DNA of 64,000 bases from Rhizobium sp. P32RR-XVIII (GTDB taxonomy: Bacteria; Pseudomonadota; Alphaproteobacteria; Rhizobiales; Rhizobiaceae): the NCBI RefSeq assembly GCF_012641395.1, contig NZ_JABAIH010000010.1:1-64000 (forward strand), given 5' to 3'. The translations under genes and the position numbers were made by a program. This document shows, one piece after another, positions 53,964-63,456 of this stretch; the stretch's first letter is position 1, and every line of letters begins with the position of its first letter. The notes beneath the pieces were generated by a model that saw only the letters and a list, made by a program, of their open reading frames with translations, made no database searches and had not been told where the DNA came from.

Positions 53964-54851
53964 CTACGGATATGGCTCAAGCATGCCGAACCACGCGACG
54001 AGGCCAATGACGAACAGTCCGAGGATAATCTCGGCTGCGGTCCCGGCGGTTAATGCCGAAACGGAATGGGATCTGCGTGCCAATCGAGGCACGAACACGT
54101 AGCGGTTGAAAATCGCCATCAGCGCCATCATGGCGACCAGCCCGATCTTGATCGCAAGCAGCCGCTGATAGTCGATGGTCCAGTCCGTGGGTAGGCGGCC
54201 AAGAACTAGAAGCATGTTGGCGACCCCCGAGAGGATGACGATAGCCACGGCGACATGCCCGGCCGTCGAGAAGCGGATGAGCGCCGTTCTGGCTTCCTGT
54301 TTCTTTGCAGGGTCGGTCGACGGCCGCAGGATGATGAGCAAAGGCAGCAGCGCGCCGAGCCAAGCTCCTCCGGCAAGCATGTGGATGATATCATTTGCCT
54401 GATGAAGGGTTCGCAGCCAGCCTTCGTTCATGGCAGCATGCCCCGTCACCGCCTGACTGCAGAGGAGCAAGGCGCACGTCGCTGCAGTTGCGGAAAGTCG
54501 GTAGCGAGGTGGTAGGGCGCCCGTGGCAAGAAGCAGCAAAGTCGCGACCACCTGGCACACCCAAGCGGCTCCGACGGTTGTCTCCGATGCGACGCTGGCC
54601 ATCATCTCGAAGCTGATCGCGTCCTGCCAGCCTTCTCCGATCGTGGCAGCACGTAGTGGAAGCGTGGCAACGGTCGCCACGGTCACGCAGACGATAGCGG
54701 CCGTTCGGAATGCATAAAGCCGCGCCCAAACATTCGACCGCAAACCGCTCGGCACGAGCGTGCACAAATAGACACTGGTGCCCCACAGCAAGAGCGTGGC
54801 AGCGTCGAAGAGGAACCGGCAAAGGATGAGGGCGGCGCCGGGACCGGTCAC
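53964..54851 (-). CDS. copD: Copper resistance membrane protein CopD
   Basis: This 295-residue inner-membrane protein has about eight helices. The CopD core is clear: GHAAMNEGWLRTLHQANDIIHMLAGGAWLGALLPLL with conserved histidines, FSTAGHVAVAIVILSGVANML, and a final helix pair. It is proposed to move copper across the inner membrane together with CopC. The GTG start overlaps the copC stop (GTGA). Confidence 0.92.
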   Translation of the reverse strand: MTGPGAALILCRFLFDAATLLLWGTSVYLCTLVPSGLRSNVWARLYAFRTAAIVCVTVATVATLPLRAATIGEGWQDAISFEMMASVASETTVGAAWVCQVVATLLLLATGALPPRYRLSATAATCALLLCSQAVTGHAAMNEGWLRTLHQANDIIHMLAGGAWLGALLPLLIILRPSTDPAKKQEARTALIRFSTAGHVAVAIVILSGVANMLLVLGRLPTDWTIDYQRLLAIKIGLVAMMALMAIFNRYVFVPRLARRSHSVSALTAGTAAEIILGLFVIGLVAWFGMLEPYP

Positions 54852-55213
54852 GGCTTGACGGTGAAGCTGTAGGAACCGCTGGTCTTGTGGCCGTCGGTCG
54901 AAAGCACGTGCCAGTCGACGGTGTAAGCACCAGGCTTCAGCGGGTCGGAGATGGGTACCATCAATGTCTTGTCGCCGTCCATCAACTTACTGTCGCCAAG
55001 CTCGACATCCTGCTTGTCGGGCCCAGTCACCTTGATGCCTGAGAATTTGAGGTTTAGCCCCTCGGTGAAGATCAGGTCAATCTCGCTCGGTGCTGCAACG
55101 GAAGCGTTGTCGGCCGGTACGGAGGACGTCAGGTGCGCGTGGGCGAAAGCCGGGCCTACAAGCACGGCGCTCGCGACAGCGGCGTAGGAGAGAAGGCGGG
55201 TAAGTCGTGGCAT
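54848..55213 (-). CDS. copC: Periplasmic copper-binding protein CopC
   Basis: This 121-residue exported protein has a signal peptide ending FA, so the mature N-terminus is HAHLTSSVPADN, giving the usual N-terminal histidine ligand for Cu(II). FTEGLNLKFSGIKV and the C-terminal DWHVLSTDGHKTSGSYSFTV complete the beta-barrel, with the Asp and His of DGH as further ligands. A methionine-rich Cu(I) site is not evident. The start at 55213 is chosen for signal-peptide fit; longer frames to 55684 are rejected. It is coupled to copD. No copper regulator is adjacent. Confidence 0.92.
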   Translation of the reverse strand: MPRLTRLLSYAAVASAVLVGPAFAHAHLTSSVPADNASVAAPSEIDLIFTEGLNLKFSGIKVTGPDKQDVELGDSKLMDGDKTLMVPISDPLKPGAYTVDWHVLSTDGHKTSGSYSFTVKP

Positions 55214-55539
55214 TAGGATGTGCCTTTCGGTCGAGGTTGAGGTTGGGACATGCGATGAACGCCGCGGTATCCCGGCGGCCGCGAATATAACCATCGGAAA
55301 TGGTAGACATTCGCGGATCGGATTTATTCCGGGGGTGTAGTCAAATCGCCTCGCCCCGAGTTCGGTCGCGGCCTTCGCTGCCTGGAATACTGAGATCGAG
55401 CGCGACAGGACCGATGCCGTGGCGTCGGTTTTCCTAATTGACGAGATCTGGAATCCCAAGCGAATTCCGCTCTGAAACGGCGCTTGCGGCGGATAGGCGC
55501 ACCAGCACCACCGGTACGATCGTGACACCCGTTGAGGCC
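55214..55539. other. Intergenic gap, no gene seen
   Basis: These 326 bases between copC and the LysR gene (both leftward) contain only out-of-frame extensions with no ribosome-binding site or family match. The copC promoter should lie here. No palindrome of note was found. Confidence 0.5.
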
Positions 55540-56469
55540 TCAATCCGGGCTGCCGGCAAAGCGGGCGGCTAACTTTCTCTTTCGGAACTCCTCGGTGACG
55601 AAATCCACGAAAGCGCGGGTCTTTGCGGGCAGGAGTGAGCGGGTCGCGTAGTAAAGCGAGATTGGCCCGGCATCGGCGTACCAATGCGGAACGAGCCGGA
55701 TGAGCTCGCCGCTGTCGAGATAGGGCAGCGCGTCAGGTTTAGCGATCAGCGTCACGCCGAGACCGAGCACCGCGGCGCGGCACATGGCTGCCGGATCGTT
55801 GACGACGATCTTTTCCTGAAGCTCGGCCGCCACCTCCTCGCCGGCGGCATTGCGCATCAGCCAGCGGCGAATACGGCCGGTATGCACCGAGCGCATCACG
55901 ATGCCGTCGAGCCCGGCCAATCCGGCTGGATCGGCAGGTGGCGTGCGGCTTTGCATGTAGGAGGGGGAGGCGACTGCGATCAGATGCGCCGGGGCAAGCG
56001 TGCGGGCGATAACGCCTGGCGTCAGCTCGAAGCCGCCGCCGATCGCCGCGTCATAACCCTCGGCGATCAGATCGACCGGACGGTTCTCGAAGGTCCATTC
56101 CGGCCGGATGTGAGGATAACGGGCGATGAAGTCCGGCAGCAGCGGCAAAAGATAAGCGATACCAAAAGTCGGGCTCAGGCTAACCTTCAGGATGCCGGAA
56201 GGCTCACCACGATCTGTGGAAATATCCGCGATCGCATCCTGCAGACGCTCCAGGTGGTCGCGGATTGCAAAAAGGAAGCGCTCGCCGGCTTCCGTCAATG
56301 TCAGTTTGCGCGTGCTGCGCTGGAAAAGCCGGACGCCGATATTGGTTTCGAGCGTTGCGACATTCCGGCTGACTGCGGCCGGTGTAATCGTCAGCCGCCG
56401 CGCCGCAGCCGAGAAGCTGCCGAGTTCGGCGCTGCGCACGAAGGACTCAAGATTCGCAAGCGTTTCCAT
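55540..56469 (-). CDS. LysR-family transcriptional regulator
   Basis: This 309-residue regulator has an N-terminal winged helix LESFVRSAELGSFSAAARRLTITPAAVSRNVATLE, a linker helix and a co-inducer domain (GILKVSLSPTFG, PDFIARYPHIRPEW, YDAAIGGG). The type is that of DsdC/AaeR-like general LysR proteins in rhizobia. It is leftward with copC downstream, but the 326-base gap argues against one operon. Divergent from the Rrf2 gene. Target genes are unknown. Confidence 0.9.
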   Translation of the reverse strand: METLANLESFVRSAELGSFSAAARRLTITPAAVSRNVATLETNIGVRLFQRSTRKLTLTEAGERFLFAIRDHLERLQDAIADISTDRGEPSGILKVSLSPTFGIAYLLPLLPDFIARYPHIRPEWTFENRPVDLIAEGYDAAIGGGFELTPGVIARTLAPAHLIAVASPSYMQSRTPPADPAGLAGLDGIVMRSVHTGRIRRWLMRNAAGEEVAAELQEKIVVNDPAAMCRAAVLGLGVTLIAKPDALPYLDSGELIRLVPHWYADAGPISLYYATRSLLPAKTRAFVDFVTEEFRKRKLAARFAGSPD

Positions 56470-56561
56470 CGCTTATTTTCAATCCCTCTTGAAGCGATCA
56501 TGAACTCTCGGGTTGTAACACAAGACTCCGATTTTTGAGGAGAGTCAAAAAGGCGGACTTA

Positions 56562-56580
56562 ACCTATATAAATCCTAGGT
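56562..56580. promoter_or_regulatory. Inverted repeat in the lysR-rrf2 divergent region
   Basis: ACCTA-N9-TAGGT encloses a TATAAAT that could be a -10. It lies 83 bases before the Rrf2 start and suits autoregulation by the Rrf2 protein or control by the LysR protein. Confidence 0.45.
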
Positions 56581-56662
56581 ATTTCTTGCTCATTCGTGCT
56601 TTCGGCGCTATTTGCATATTAGAGGACAGCAGGGCGCGCGGAACCCTGTAGGGCAGTCGATA

Positions 56663-57130
56663 ATGTTAACAAAAAAAGGCAAATATGGATTGAAGGCACT
56701 GGTCGATCTGGCGCGTCTCGCTCCAGGTGAAACCGCCTTCATCAACGATGTCGCCGCGCGCAACAATATCCCCAAAAAATTTCTCGACGCGATCCTTCTG
56801 GAACTGCGCAATGTCGGCATCTTGCGCTCGAAGAAAGGGCCGGGCGGCGGATATTCGCTGTCGCGGCCGGCATCGGAAATTCGCATCGGTCATGTCATCC
56901 GGACGCTCGATGGCCCGCTCGCTCCCATTCGCTGCGCCAGCCGTACGGCATACGAAGCCTGCGACGACTGTTCGGATCCGGAAACCTGCCACGTCCGCAG
57001 GTCGATGACCGAGGTGCGGGATGCGATCGCTGATATTCTCGACAGCATGACGCTCGAACAATTCGTCGCAAAGGGCGGCAAAGTTGAAGGCCACGACGAC
57101 GAAAAGGTCCCGGTCTCCGCCGCGAGTTGA
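56663..57130 (+). CDS. Rrf2-family regulator with four clustered cysteines
   Basis: This 155-residue regulator has the winged helix MLTKKGKYGLKALVDLARL, NDVAARNNIPKKFLDAILLELRNVGILRSKKGPGGGY and a dimerisation helix. Cys91, Cys100, Cys103 and Cys109 form C-X8-C-X2-C-X5-C. IscR uses C-X5-C-X5-C, so a Fe-S or thiol sensor of a different geometry is likely. The start at 56663 fits the family; an upstream frame from 56612 adds 17 residues. It converges on the acyl-CoA dehydrogenase gene with no intergenic base. It may regulate sulfur or redox genes, by inference. Confidence 0.9.
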   Translation: MLTKKGKYGLKALVDLARLAPGETAFINDVAARNNIPKKFLDAILLELRNVGILRSKKGPGGGYSLSRPASEIRIGHVIRTLDGPLAPIRCASRTAYEACDDCSDPETCHVRRSMTEVRDAIADILDSMTLEQFVAKGGKVEGHDDEKVPVSAAS

Positions 57131-58210
57131 TCAGCGATTCTTCCGCAAGTGGTGGGTCGCGGCGCGGCGATGAAGGACATCGAGTGGCGTTCCCAAAGCT
57201 CGGATGCGAGCGTTTCGCCAGTGACGGTCGAGGTTGAGGCCGATGCTCGCGGTATTTTTCCCGGCCAGTTCGAAAACCAGGCTTGAGGCATTCAACGCTA
57301 GTTCGCTCGCTACCGCCCGCGCGGCGGTCGCGGAGAAGTAGGCATCTTCGGCAGCCCGGCCAACGATGTTGATCTGGGCCATGTCGAGCTGGCGACCGGC
57401 CCTTTCGAGAAGAGCGGATGCAGCCTCTGCGCTGATCGCCAGTTTGCCAACGTCACTTTCCTGCGTGGTGCTGACACCCGACGAAAGAACCGCGCGCGCA
57501 ATCCCCAGATCGACAGCGGCATGCAGCAGTTCGCCGATCGCCGACGGTGTTTCCGCAGCAGGAGCGATCGCATCTGCATTGACATGCACCTCGTTGGCGA
57601 CGATCGCGGCCGTGCCATTGGTGCGCTGGCCAAAGCCGTCCCAATCATCGACCAGTTGAAGGCCGTCGCTGTCGCGCGGCACATAGAGCGTGCTCTGATC
57701 ACTTCGGATCGCGATCCAATCGACGAAGAGGACGGCGGGAGAAGATGTGCTGCGGCCGTTCAGTCGGTGTCCGAGACCGTTCGCGCTGGTTGCTGCGGTG
57801 TCTGGAAATGAAGCCGCTGCAAGGCGATCGCCGGCAAGCACGCGCGCGAAAAGCAAGCGCTTCAGCTCTTCGCTGGCGTGCTGCCGCAACCCTTCGAGCA
57901 CGGTAAAGTGGACTTCGAGAAATTCACCGATCGAGGGGTCGCCTTCGGCGATAATCGCAACGATTTCGGCGAGCAGCGAATTGGTGACGTCCAGCCCCTC
58001 ATACTCGGCAGGGACGGAGAGGGCGGCAAGGCCGGATTGCGAGAGCGCATCGATTTCCTGGTAAGGCAGGATGCGGTTGATGTCCCGCTCGCTCGCTTGC
58101 CGCTGAAAGGCGGCAGCAAGGCTGCGGGCCGTGTTGATCGCCTCTTCCTCGCTTTCGATGCGCTGTGCGACCGGTCTCGTACGGTCGTGAAATTGCGATA
58201 CGGTTCCCAT
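57131..58210 (-). CDS. Acyl-CoA dehydrogenase-like flavoprotein (SfnB/DszC group)
   Basis: This 359-residue protein has the acyl-CoA dehydrogenase fold: LPYQEIDALSQSGLAALSVPAEYEG at the N-terminus, VDDWDGFGQRTNGTAAIVANEVHV in the beta domain, and a C-terminal helical domain ending LNLDRHWRNARIRALGTPLDVLHRR. That last motif is typical of SfnB/DszC-type monooxygenase-like proteins in sulfur scavenging rather than fatty-acid enzymes. At 359 residues it is shorter than the usual 390-410. Pairing with an Rrf2 cysteine regulator supports sulfur metabolism, by inference. The ribosome-binding site is weak. Confidence 0.8.
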   Translation of the reverse strand: MGTVSQFHDRTRPVAQRIESEEEAINTARSLAAAFQRQASERDINRILPYQEIDALSQSGLAALSVPAEYEGLDVTNSLLAEIVAIIAEGDPSIGEFLEVHFTVLEGLRQHASEELKRLLFARVLAGDRLAAASFPDTAATSANGLGHRLNGRSTSSPAVLFVDWIAIRSDQSTLYVPRDSDGLQLVDDWDGFGQRTNGTAAIVANEVHVNADAIAPAAETPSAIGELLHAAVDLGIARAVLSSGVSTTQESDVGKLAISAEAASALLERAGRQLDMAQINIVGRAAEDAYFSATAARAVASELALNASSLVFELAGKNTASIGLNLDRHWRNARIRALGTPLDVLHRRAATHHLRKNR

Positions 58211-58434
58211 CGGTCGGTCTCGTGTTCAGAGATGACAGGAGTGGAGGATTGCAGCCGGAATGGTAAGACCGGCTTTTCTACAAAATTAGTATGGTTTGAA
58301 TTTTCTTACCAGGTTAAGAGGAAAAGGCCGCGCTCAACTCCTCACAAACTTGGCATTTCGCACCGCAGCGCTTTCAGCCATGCACGGAATTGATTATGGC
58401 TCATGCGTCAGTACCCGCCAAGAGGTTTCCCATA

Positions 58435-59172
58435 ATGCTATCGTCTGCCCGGCAACGCCTTCAGCTCGATTGCGGCGATATGCCTATTTATGCCATCGGA
58501 GACATTCACGGGCGTCATGACCTGCTGCAGATGGCCGAACACACGATTGTCAAGGATGCGGCGCGTCTGCCGGGCCGCAAGCTCATCATCGCACTTGGCG
58601 ACTACATCGATCGCGGTCCCTCGTCGGCGCAGGTGATCTCGCATCTGATGTCGCCGCCGCCGGAGAATTTCGACCGCATCTGTCTGACCGGCAATCATGA
58701 AATGATGATGCTCGACTATATCGACGGGAATCTTTCATTTTCCGAATGGATGCGCATGGGCGCCGACGCGCTGCTGCGCTCCTACGGTCTCGATGCCGAG
58801 CATCTGCCGCTGATCTTTCCGACGGCTGCGAAACTCGACGGCTTCATCCGCCAGTCGTTGCCGCGCCAGCATATCGATTTCATGCGGGCAATGCCGATCC
58901 TGGTCGATACGCAGGACGCGTTGTTCGTGCATGCCGGGATCGACCCCGCCTTCACGCTCTCCGAACAGAAGGACGAGGATCTCGTCTTCATCCGCGACCG
59001 CTTCTTCAACAGCAGCAGTTCGCTACCGAAGCTCGTCGTTCACGGCCATACGCCGGGTGACGAACCAGAGGTGCAGCCGAAGCGGCTCAATCTTGATACG
59101 CGTGCATTCAAAAGCGGAAGGCTGACCGTCGCCCGCCTGTGGCGGGGACGGGTTCACCTCTTTTCGACCTGA
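58435..59172 (+). CDS. PPP-family metallophosphoesterase
   Basis: This 245-residue phosphatase has the two-metal signature: GDIHGR, GDYIDRGP, TGNHE, a conserved VHAGID and VHGHTPG. This is the bacteriophage-lambda/PrpA-like serine/threonine phosphatase branch. Start 58435 has AGAGG ten bases upstream; upstream starts at 58390 and 58396 are in frame. The stop abuts the exoP stop (59172/59173). A role in control of exopolysaccharide or tyrosine phosphorylation is possible but only positional. Confidence 0.85.
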   Translation: MLSSARQRLQLDCGDMPIYAIGDIHGRHDLLQMAEHTIVKDAARLPGRKLIIALGDYIDRGPSSAQVISHLMSPPPENFDRICLTGNHEMMMLDYIDGNLSFSEWMRMGADALLRSYGLDAEHLPLIFPTAAKLDGFIRQSLPRQHIDFMRAMPILVDTQDALFVHAGIDPAFTLSEQKDEDLVFIRDRFFNSSSSLPKLVVHGHTPGDEPEVQPKRLNLDTRAFKSGRLTVARLWRGRVHLFST

Positions 59173-61521
59173 TCAGGCCTCGGCAGCCTGACGCTTCTGT
59201 GGAACTTCTTCCGTGTAGTAGCTGACATATTTGTGGTGGTAGCGTTCCGTGCCGCCGAAATTGCTGAACTTGCCGAGTTCGGCCATATCCGTCTTGTTGA
59301 GGATGACGCCCAGGATCTTCGACTTGATCTGCGGTTCGGCATTCACGACGTCTCGGACGATGCTCGTCGGTGTCTGGCCCCATTCGGTCACGAACAGGAA
59401 GCCGTCCACCTGCGGCGCAAAGGCCTTGGCGTCGACGACCGGGCCGAGCGGCGCGAGGTCGACCACGATGTAGTCGAACATTTTCCGGGCGTTTTCCATA
59501 AGGTTGAACATGCCCTGGGAGGCAAGAAGCTCGCTGGTGTGCATCAGGTGGTCGTTCGTGACGACCGGCAGGATCGCAAGCTTGGTGCGGCTGTCGACCT
59601 TGACGGCGCTTGCCCACGGCACCTCACCGAGGACTGCTTCCACAAGACCCTGCTGCGGCGGTGACTTCAGCATCTGCGTCAGGCCTGGATTGCGAAGGTC
59701 GGCGTCGATCAGCAGAGTGCGCTTGCCGCTGGACGCGAGCAGGGCTGCGAAGTTCGCCGCTGTCGTCGACTTGCCTTCGCCGGGCAGGGCGGAGACGACG
59801 CCGATGACACGATCGCTCTTGCCCTGGAACATGACGTCGCTCGCAAGCTTGGCATTGCGCAGCGTTTCGGCAAAGACCGAGCGGGGCGCTTCGAGAACAA
59901 TACGCATGATGCGTTCGAAGCTTGCGCCATCGTCCGGTGCTTCGGCGGTCTGAGGGAGCGGCTCCTTACGCGGCTGGAAGACCTTGCGTTCGCGCGGCGG
60001 CTTTCCGACTAGCGGCAGGTAGCCGAGGAATTTCAGGCCCAGGATGCTGCGCACATCGCCCTCGACACGGAAGAAGCGTTCGCGGAATTCCTGGAACGCG
60101 GTCAGCGCACCGCCGGCCATCAGGCCGAGAACGATGGCGAGACCGAGCGTCATCGTTTTCTTCGGGCTCGACGGCGACGTGGGGATACCGGCTTCGGAAA
60201 TCACGCGTGCCTTCGCGATCGGGAAGGACTGCTGCTGCGAAGCCTCTTCGTAACGGCCGAGATAGGATTCGTAGAGCGTCTTCAAGGCGGTTGCCCGCTG
60301 CTCGAGATCGTTGAGCTGTACGATCGACTTGTCCGATTCCGAATTTTTGCCGGTCAGATGCCGGATGTTTTCGCGCAGCGACTGTTCACGCGATTGAGCG
60401 ACCTCGAACTCGTTGCGATAGCTGGAGGTGAGCTGCTTGAGTTCCTGGAAGATCTGACGTGTCAGGTCTTCCTTCTCACCGCGAAGCTGCACCGCTTGCG
60501 GATGGTCGGCACCATAATTGGTGGTGATCTCCTGCTCGCGGCGGCTGACCGACAGATAACGCGTGCGAAGGTCCTGGATGACGGAGTTATCCGTCTGGCC
60601 GGAGGAGATTGCGGCGTTGTTGACCGCCGCTTCCGGGCCCTGATCGACGATCGACTTGAACTGGTTGTAGCGGGCCGAGGCGCTTGCGGTATCGGCCTGT
60701 GCGACGATGAGCTGCTTGTTGAGGTCGGCAAGCTGCTGGTCGGACATAAGCTCGCCGTTTGCCGAAGTCAGGCCATTCGCGGCCTTGAAATTCGCGACGT
60801 CGAGCGCCGCCTGCTGCGAGCGATTGCGGAGATCGGCAAGGCGTTCCTGCAACCAGACCGAGGCACGTTCGGTTGCGTCGAAATTCGCGTTGAGCTGGTC
60901 GTTCAGATAAGCGTCGGCATATGCCTTGGTGATCCTCGCAGCCAGCATCCTATCGGTCGAGCGATAGGAGACGGCGATAACGGAGCTGCGGGAAACGCGC
61001 TCCACCCCCAGCGCCTGCTGCAGCATGGCTGCGGCCTTCTGACGGCGGCCATTACGGGCATCCTCCTCGGAGACCGGCGGGCCGCCCGGTGTCAGGGCAC
61101 TGGCGATAAGCTTTATGCCTGACTTCACGAGGTCGACCGGCGACTGGCCGGCGTCGAGGACGGTGTCGTTATCCGCGAGCTTCTGAGCGTCGACGACCCG
61201 CAGCGCAAGTTCGTTCGATTTCAGAATTTCGACGGCACTGGCAATCTGCGTATCCAACTGCTGGGCGTTGGCGGCCGGCGGCTGATCCTCGGCATATTTG
61301 GTCATGCTGTCGTCGAGCAGGATTTGCGTCATCGACGTATAGACGGGTGTCGCAAGAAACAGGTAGACGGCCGCGAGCGCCACGAACGCAACGACGCAAA
61401 GCACGATCGAGCCTTTGCGGCGCAAGAGGATCGCGATCAGCCGATCGATATCGATGAAGCTGTCGGAATCGTCGCCCGCTTTCGGTACGGAGCTGTGCAG
61501 GGTCAGGTTTCGTTGATTCAT
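59173..61521 (-). CDS. exoP: Exopolysaccharide chain-length tyrosine autokinase
   Basis: This 782-residue inner-membrane co-polymerase/BY-kinase has a Wzz domain with helix about 36-56, a long periplasmic coiled-coil (to about 430), the proline-rich TSPSSPKKT before helix two, then a cytoplasmic kinase. The kinase has Walker A ALPGEGKSTT (about 577-584), Walker A' LLIDADLRNPG, Walker B DYIVVDLAPLGP and a C-terminal tyrosine cluster (ERYHHKYVSYYTEE). ExoP controls succinoglycan polymerisation and size. The start follows AAGGA. It is last of the exoA-exoM-exoO-exoP run; exoN is missing before it. Confidence 0.93.
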   Translation of the reverse strand: MNQRNLTLHSSVPKAGDDSDSFIDIDRLIAILLRRKGSIVLCVVAFVALAAVYLFLATPVYTSMTQILLDDSMTKYAEDQPPAANAQQLDTQIASAVEILKSNELALRVVDAQKLADNDTVLDAGQSPVDLVKSGIKLIASALTPGGPPVSEEDARNGRRQKAAAMLQQALGVERVSRSSVIAVSYRSTDRMLAARITKAYADAYLNDQLNANFDATERASVWLQERLADLRNRSQQAALDVANFKAANGLTSANGELMSDQQLADLNKQLIVAQADTASASARYNQFKSIVDQGPEAAVNNAAISSGQTDNSVIQDLRTRYLSVSRREQEITTNYGADHPQAVQLRGEKEDLTRQIFQELKQLTSSYRNEFEVAQSREQSLRENIRHLTGKNSESDKSIVQLNDLEQRATALKTLYESYLGRYEEASQQQSFPIAKARVISEAGIPTSPSSPKKTMTLGLAIVLGLMAGGALTAFQEFRERFFRVEGDVRSILGLKFLGYLPLVGKPPRERKVFQPRKEPLPQTAEAPDDGASFERIMRIVLEAPRSVFAETLRNAKLASDVMFQGKSDRVIGVVSALPGEGKSTTAANFAALLASSGKRTLLIDADLRNPGLTQMLKSPPQQGLVEAVLGEVPWASAVKVDSRTKLAILPVVTNDHLMHTSELLASQGMFNLMENARKMFDYIVVDLAPLGPVVDAKAFAPQVDGFLFVTEWGQTPTSIVRDVVNAEPQIKSKILGVILNKTDMAELGKFSNFGGTERYHHKYVSYYTEEVPQKRQAAEA

Positions 61522-61525
61522 GAGC

Positions 61526-62533
61526 TCATCCTTTGGGCGAACGCGGTGCGCCGCCGAACGTTGGAATGTCTGTCTTTTGTCCGGCGAGATTGCGGAATGC
61601 CGCCGCCATTCTGTTGAGGCGTGCGGCGATCGGCATCTTGAGGTGGCGAAGGGCAGCAGGATCGCGCCATGCCGCCCTGATCGCGCCGGAGATCGATCTG
61701 TTTTTGATGTTTTCCACCAGGATCAGGAACGACGCCGCCCGTCGCAGACTCTGTGCCCGGAATTTCTGTGCAGCCATGGCATCCGCATCGAGCGTGTGTT
61801 TCCCGAGAAAGACCCTGTCTCCCTCCACCATTGCCTCGATATGCCGGAGTTCCAGCACCCGTGAGATGGAGCCCTCGCGGATATTGTAGTTATAGCCGGG
61901 GATCGGCTCGATGACGCAGCGTGCGCCGAGCGCCAGCGCCGAAGCGAGAAAAACATAATCCTCGCCGATCCGCAGGTTCTCGTCGAAGCGTAGCGCATGC
62001 TTCTCGATGAAGGCGCGCTCGAAAACAGGCTTCAGATAACCGAAATTATGCGTCGTTTCGAAAAGCGCGTTGGAGCGAATGAAGTCGGGCAGCGTCAATT
62101 CCGGCATGGCCGCCAGAGCGCTTTCGGCAAACATCGTTTCCGGGGGCGAGCCATCGGCGCGGATCACCCGAAGATTATCGACCGCAATCTGTGCACCTGC
62201 GTGTTCAGCACGGGCGATCAGTCGCGCAAGTCGGCCCGGCTCGATGGCGTCGTCGGAATCGAGCACGGCAATCCAGCGGCCGCTCGCCGCGGCTAGGGCG
62301 GTATTGCGTGCTACGGCCGGCCCACCGTTCTTCTCAAGCGTCAGCAGCCGGACATTTTTATCCGCGTAACCTCGCGCCACCTCGCCGGTTTCATCGGTCG
62401 AGCAGTCGTCAGCAACGATGACCTCGACGGTCACGCCGGTCTGCGCCAGCGCACTGTCGATCGCTTTCGAGAGCGTTTCGGCTGCATTGTAGGCAGCCAT
62501 GATGAAGCTGATGTCCGGCGGCGCTTTCGTCAT
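61526..62533 (-). CDS. exoO: Family-2 glycosyltransferase, ExoO type
   Basis: This 335-residue GT2 transferase has a nucleotide-sugar domain PDISFIMAAYNAAETLSKAIDSAL, the metal-binding DSDD at about 96-99 and a catalytic ED in RIGEDYVFLA. In S. meliloti ExoO adds a beta-1,6 glucose to the lipid-linked succinoglycan unit. The ATG at 62533 overlaps the exoM stop (ATGA), and four bases separate its stop from exoP. The symbol is assigned from synteny and similarity. Confidence 0.85.
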   Translation of the reverse strand: MTKAPPDISFIMAAYNAAETLSKAIDSALAQTGVTVEVIVADDCSTDETGEVARGYADKNVRLLTLEKNGGPAVARNTALAAASGRWIAVLDSDDAIEPGRLARLIARAEHAGAQIAVDNLRVIRADGSPPETMFAESALAAMPELTLPDFIRSNALFETTHNFGYLKPVFERAFIEKHALRFDENLRIGEDYVFLASALALGARCVIEPIPGYNYNIREGSISRVLELRHIEAMVEGDRVFLGKHTLDADAMAAQKFRAQSLRRAASFLILVENIKNRSISGAIRAAWRDPAALRHLKMPIAARLNRMAAAFRNLAGQKTDIPTFGGAPRSPKG

Positions 62534-63456
62534 GCAGTCCCCTCCGCCGCGCCGTATTGGCGGATCTCGCGCACACCGAGCAGGCCGCTGACGACACCGA
62601 GGTGCATCATGCCGCGAAGTGCGTAGCGATAACGCGGGACCGGAACGAGGATGCAGACGAAGGCAACGCCGAGGCAATAACCGGCCTTTGCCGTCGCAAG
62701 ACCGATCTGCTTCAGACGATTGAGGCCCTTGTGCTTCTCCTGCAGCAGCCGGCCGTGCGTCTGACCGAAACGGAAGCGGCGCTTCGCAAGCCACGAAAGC
62801 TCCGCCCGATTTTCCGGTACCGATTCATAGACGTGCGCTTCGGGGGCATAGGCAATGCGCCCGCCATCCCGGTGCATGTGGCTGAAGAACTCGGTGTCTT
62901 CGCCGCCCGTCTTTCCGAGTGCCAGGTTGAAGCGGCGCCCCTTCACATGCGGCGAGCCGAGGCGAAGCAGCACATTGCAGGTGTAGCCGGTGCGGATTTC
63001 GCCGCCGACCCAGACCGGCAGGGTCGAATGAAAATCACCTTCCCGCATCCAGCTTGGCGCCGTCTGGGAGTAGACGCTGCGGACCGGTCCAAGGACGGCG
63101 TCTGCTTCGGTCCTCTCGGCCGCACTCAGCAATTCGATCAGCCAGTTTTCCGAGGCATCCTCGTCGTCGTCGATGAAGGCCAGGAAGTCGCCGGTCGCGT
63201 TTTCGAGACAGGCGTTCCGGGCGATCGAAATGTTTGATGCCGGGCAGTGCACATAGGCGATCACGTGCGGGACCCTTGAGCGAAGAGCGTCGACGCGCTC
63301 TCGTGCGCTCGGCGTCACGTCGTTGTCGGCAACGATGATGCGCAGTTTGACGTTTTCGGGAACCGCAAGACCGGCAAGCGAAAGCAGCGCCTCATCCAAT
63401 GAGGCGCGGCGATAGGTGCAAACGCCGATATCGATCTGCATGCGTTGGTCCTTCAT
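62530..63456 (-). CDS. exoM: Family-2 glycosyltransferase, ExoM type
   Basis: This 308-residue GT2 transferase has IDIGVCTYRRASLDEALLSL, VADND, ISIARNACLENATGDFLAFIDDDEDASENW and the acceptor-side GGEDTEFFSHMHRDG. C-terminal hydrophobic segments may anchor it to the inner membrane. ExoM adds the fourth sugar (glucose) of the succinoglycan repeat in S. meliloti. Start 63456 forms TGATG with the exoA stop; 63441 with AAGGA is an alternative. Confidence 0.85.
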   Translation of the reverse strand: MKDQRMQIDIGVCTYRRASLDEALLSLAGLAVPENVKLRIIVADNDVTPSARERVDALRSRVPHVIAYVHCPASNISIARNACLENATGDFLAFIDDDEDASENWLIELLSAAERTEADAVLGPVRSVYSQTAPSWMREGDFHSTLPVWVGGEIRTGYTCNVLLRLGSPHVKGRRFNLALGKTGGEDTEFFSHMHRDGGRIAYAPEAHVYESVPENRAELSWLAKRRFRFGQTHGRLLQEKHKGLNRLKQIGLATAKAGYCLGVAFVCILVPVPRYRYALRGMMHLGVVSGLLGVREIRQYGAAEGTA

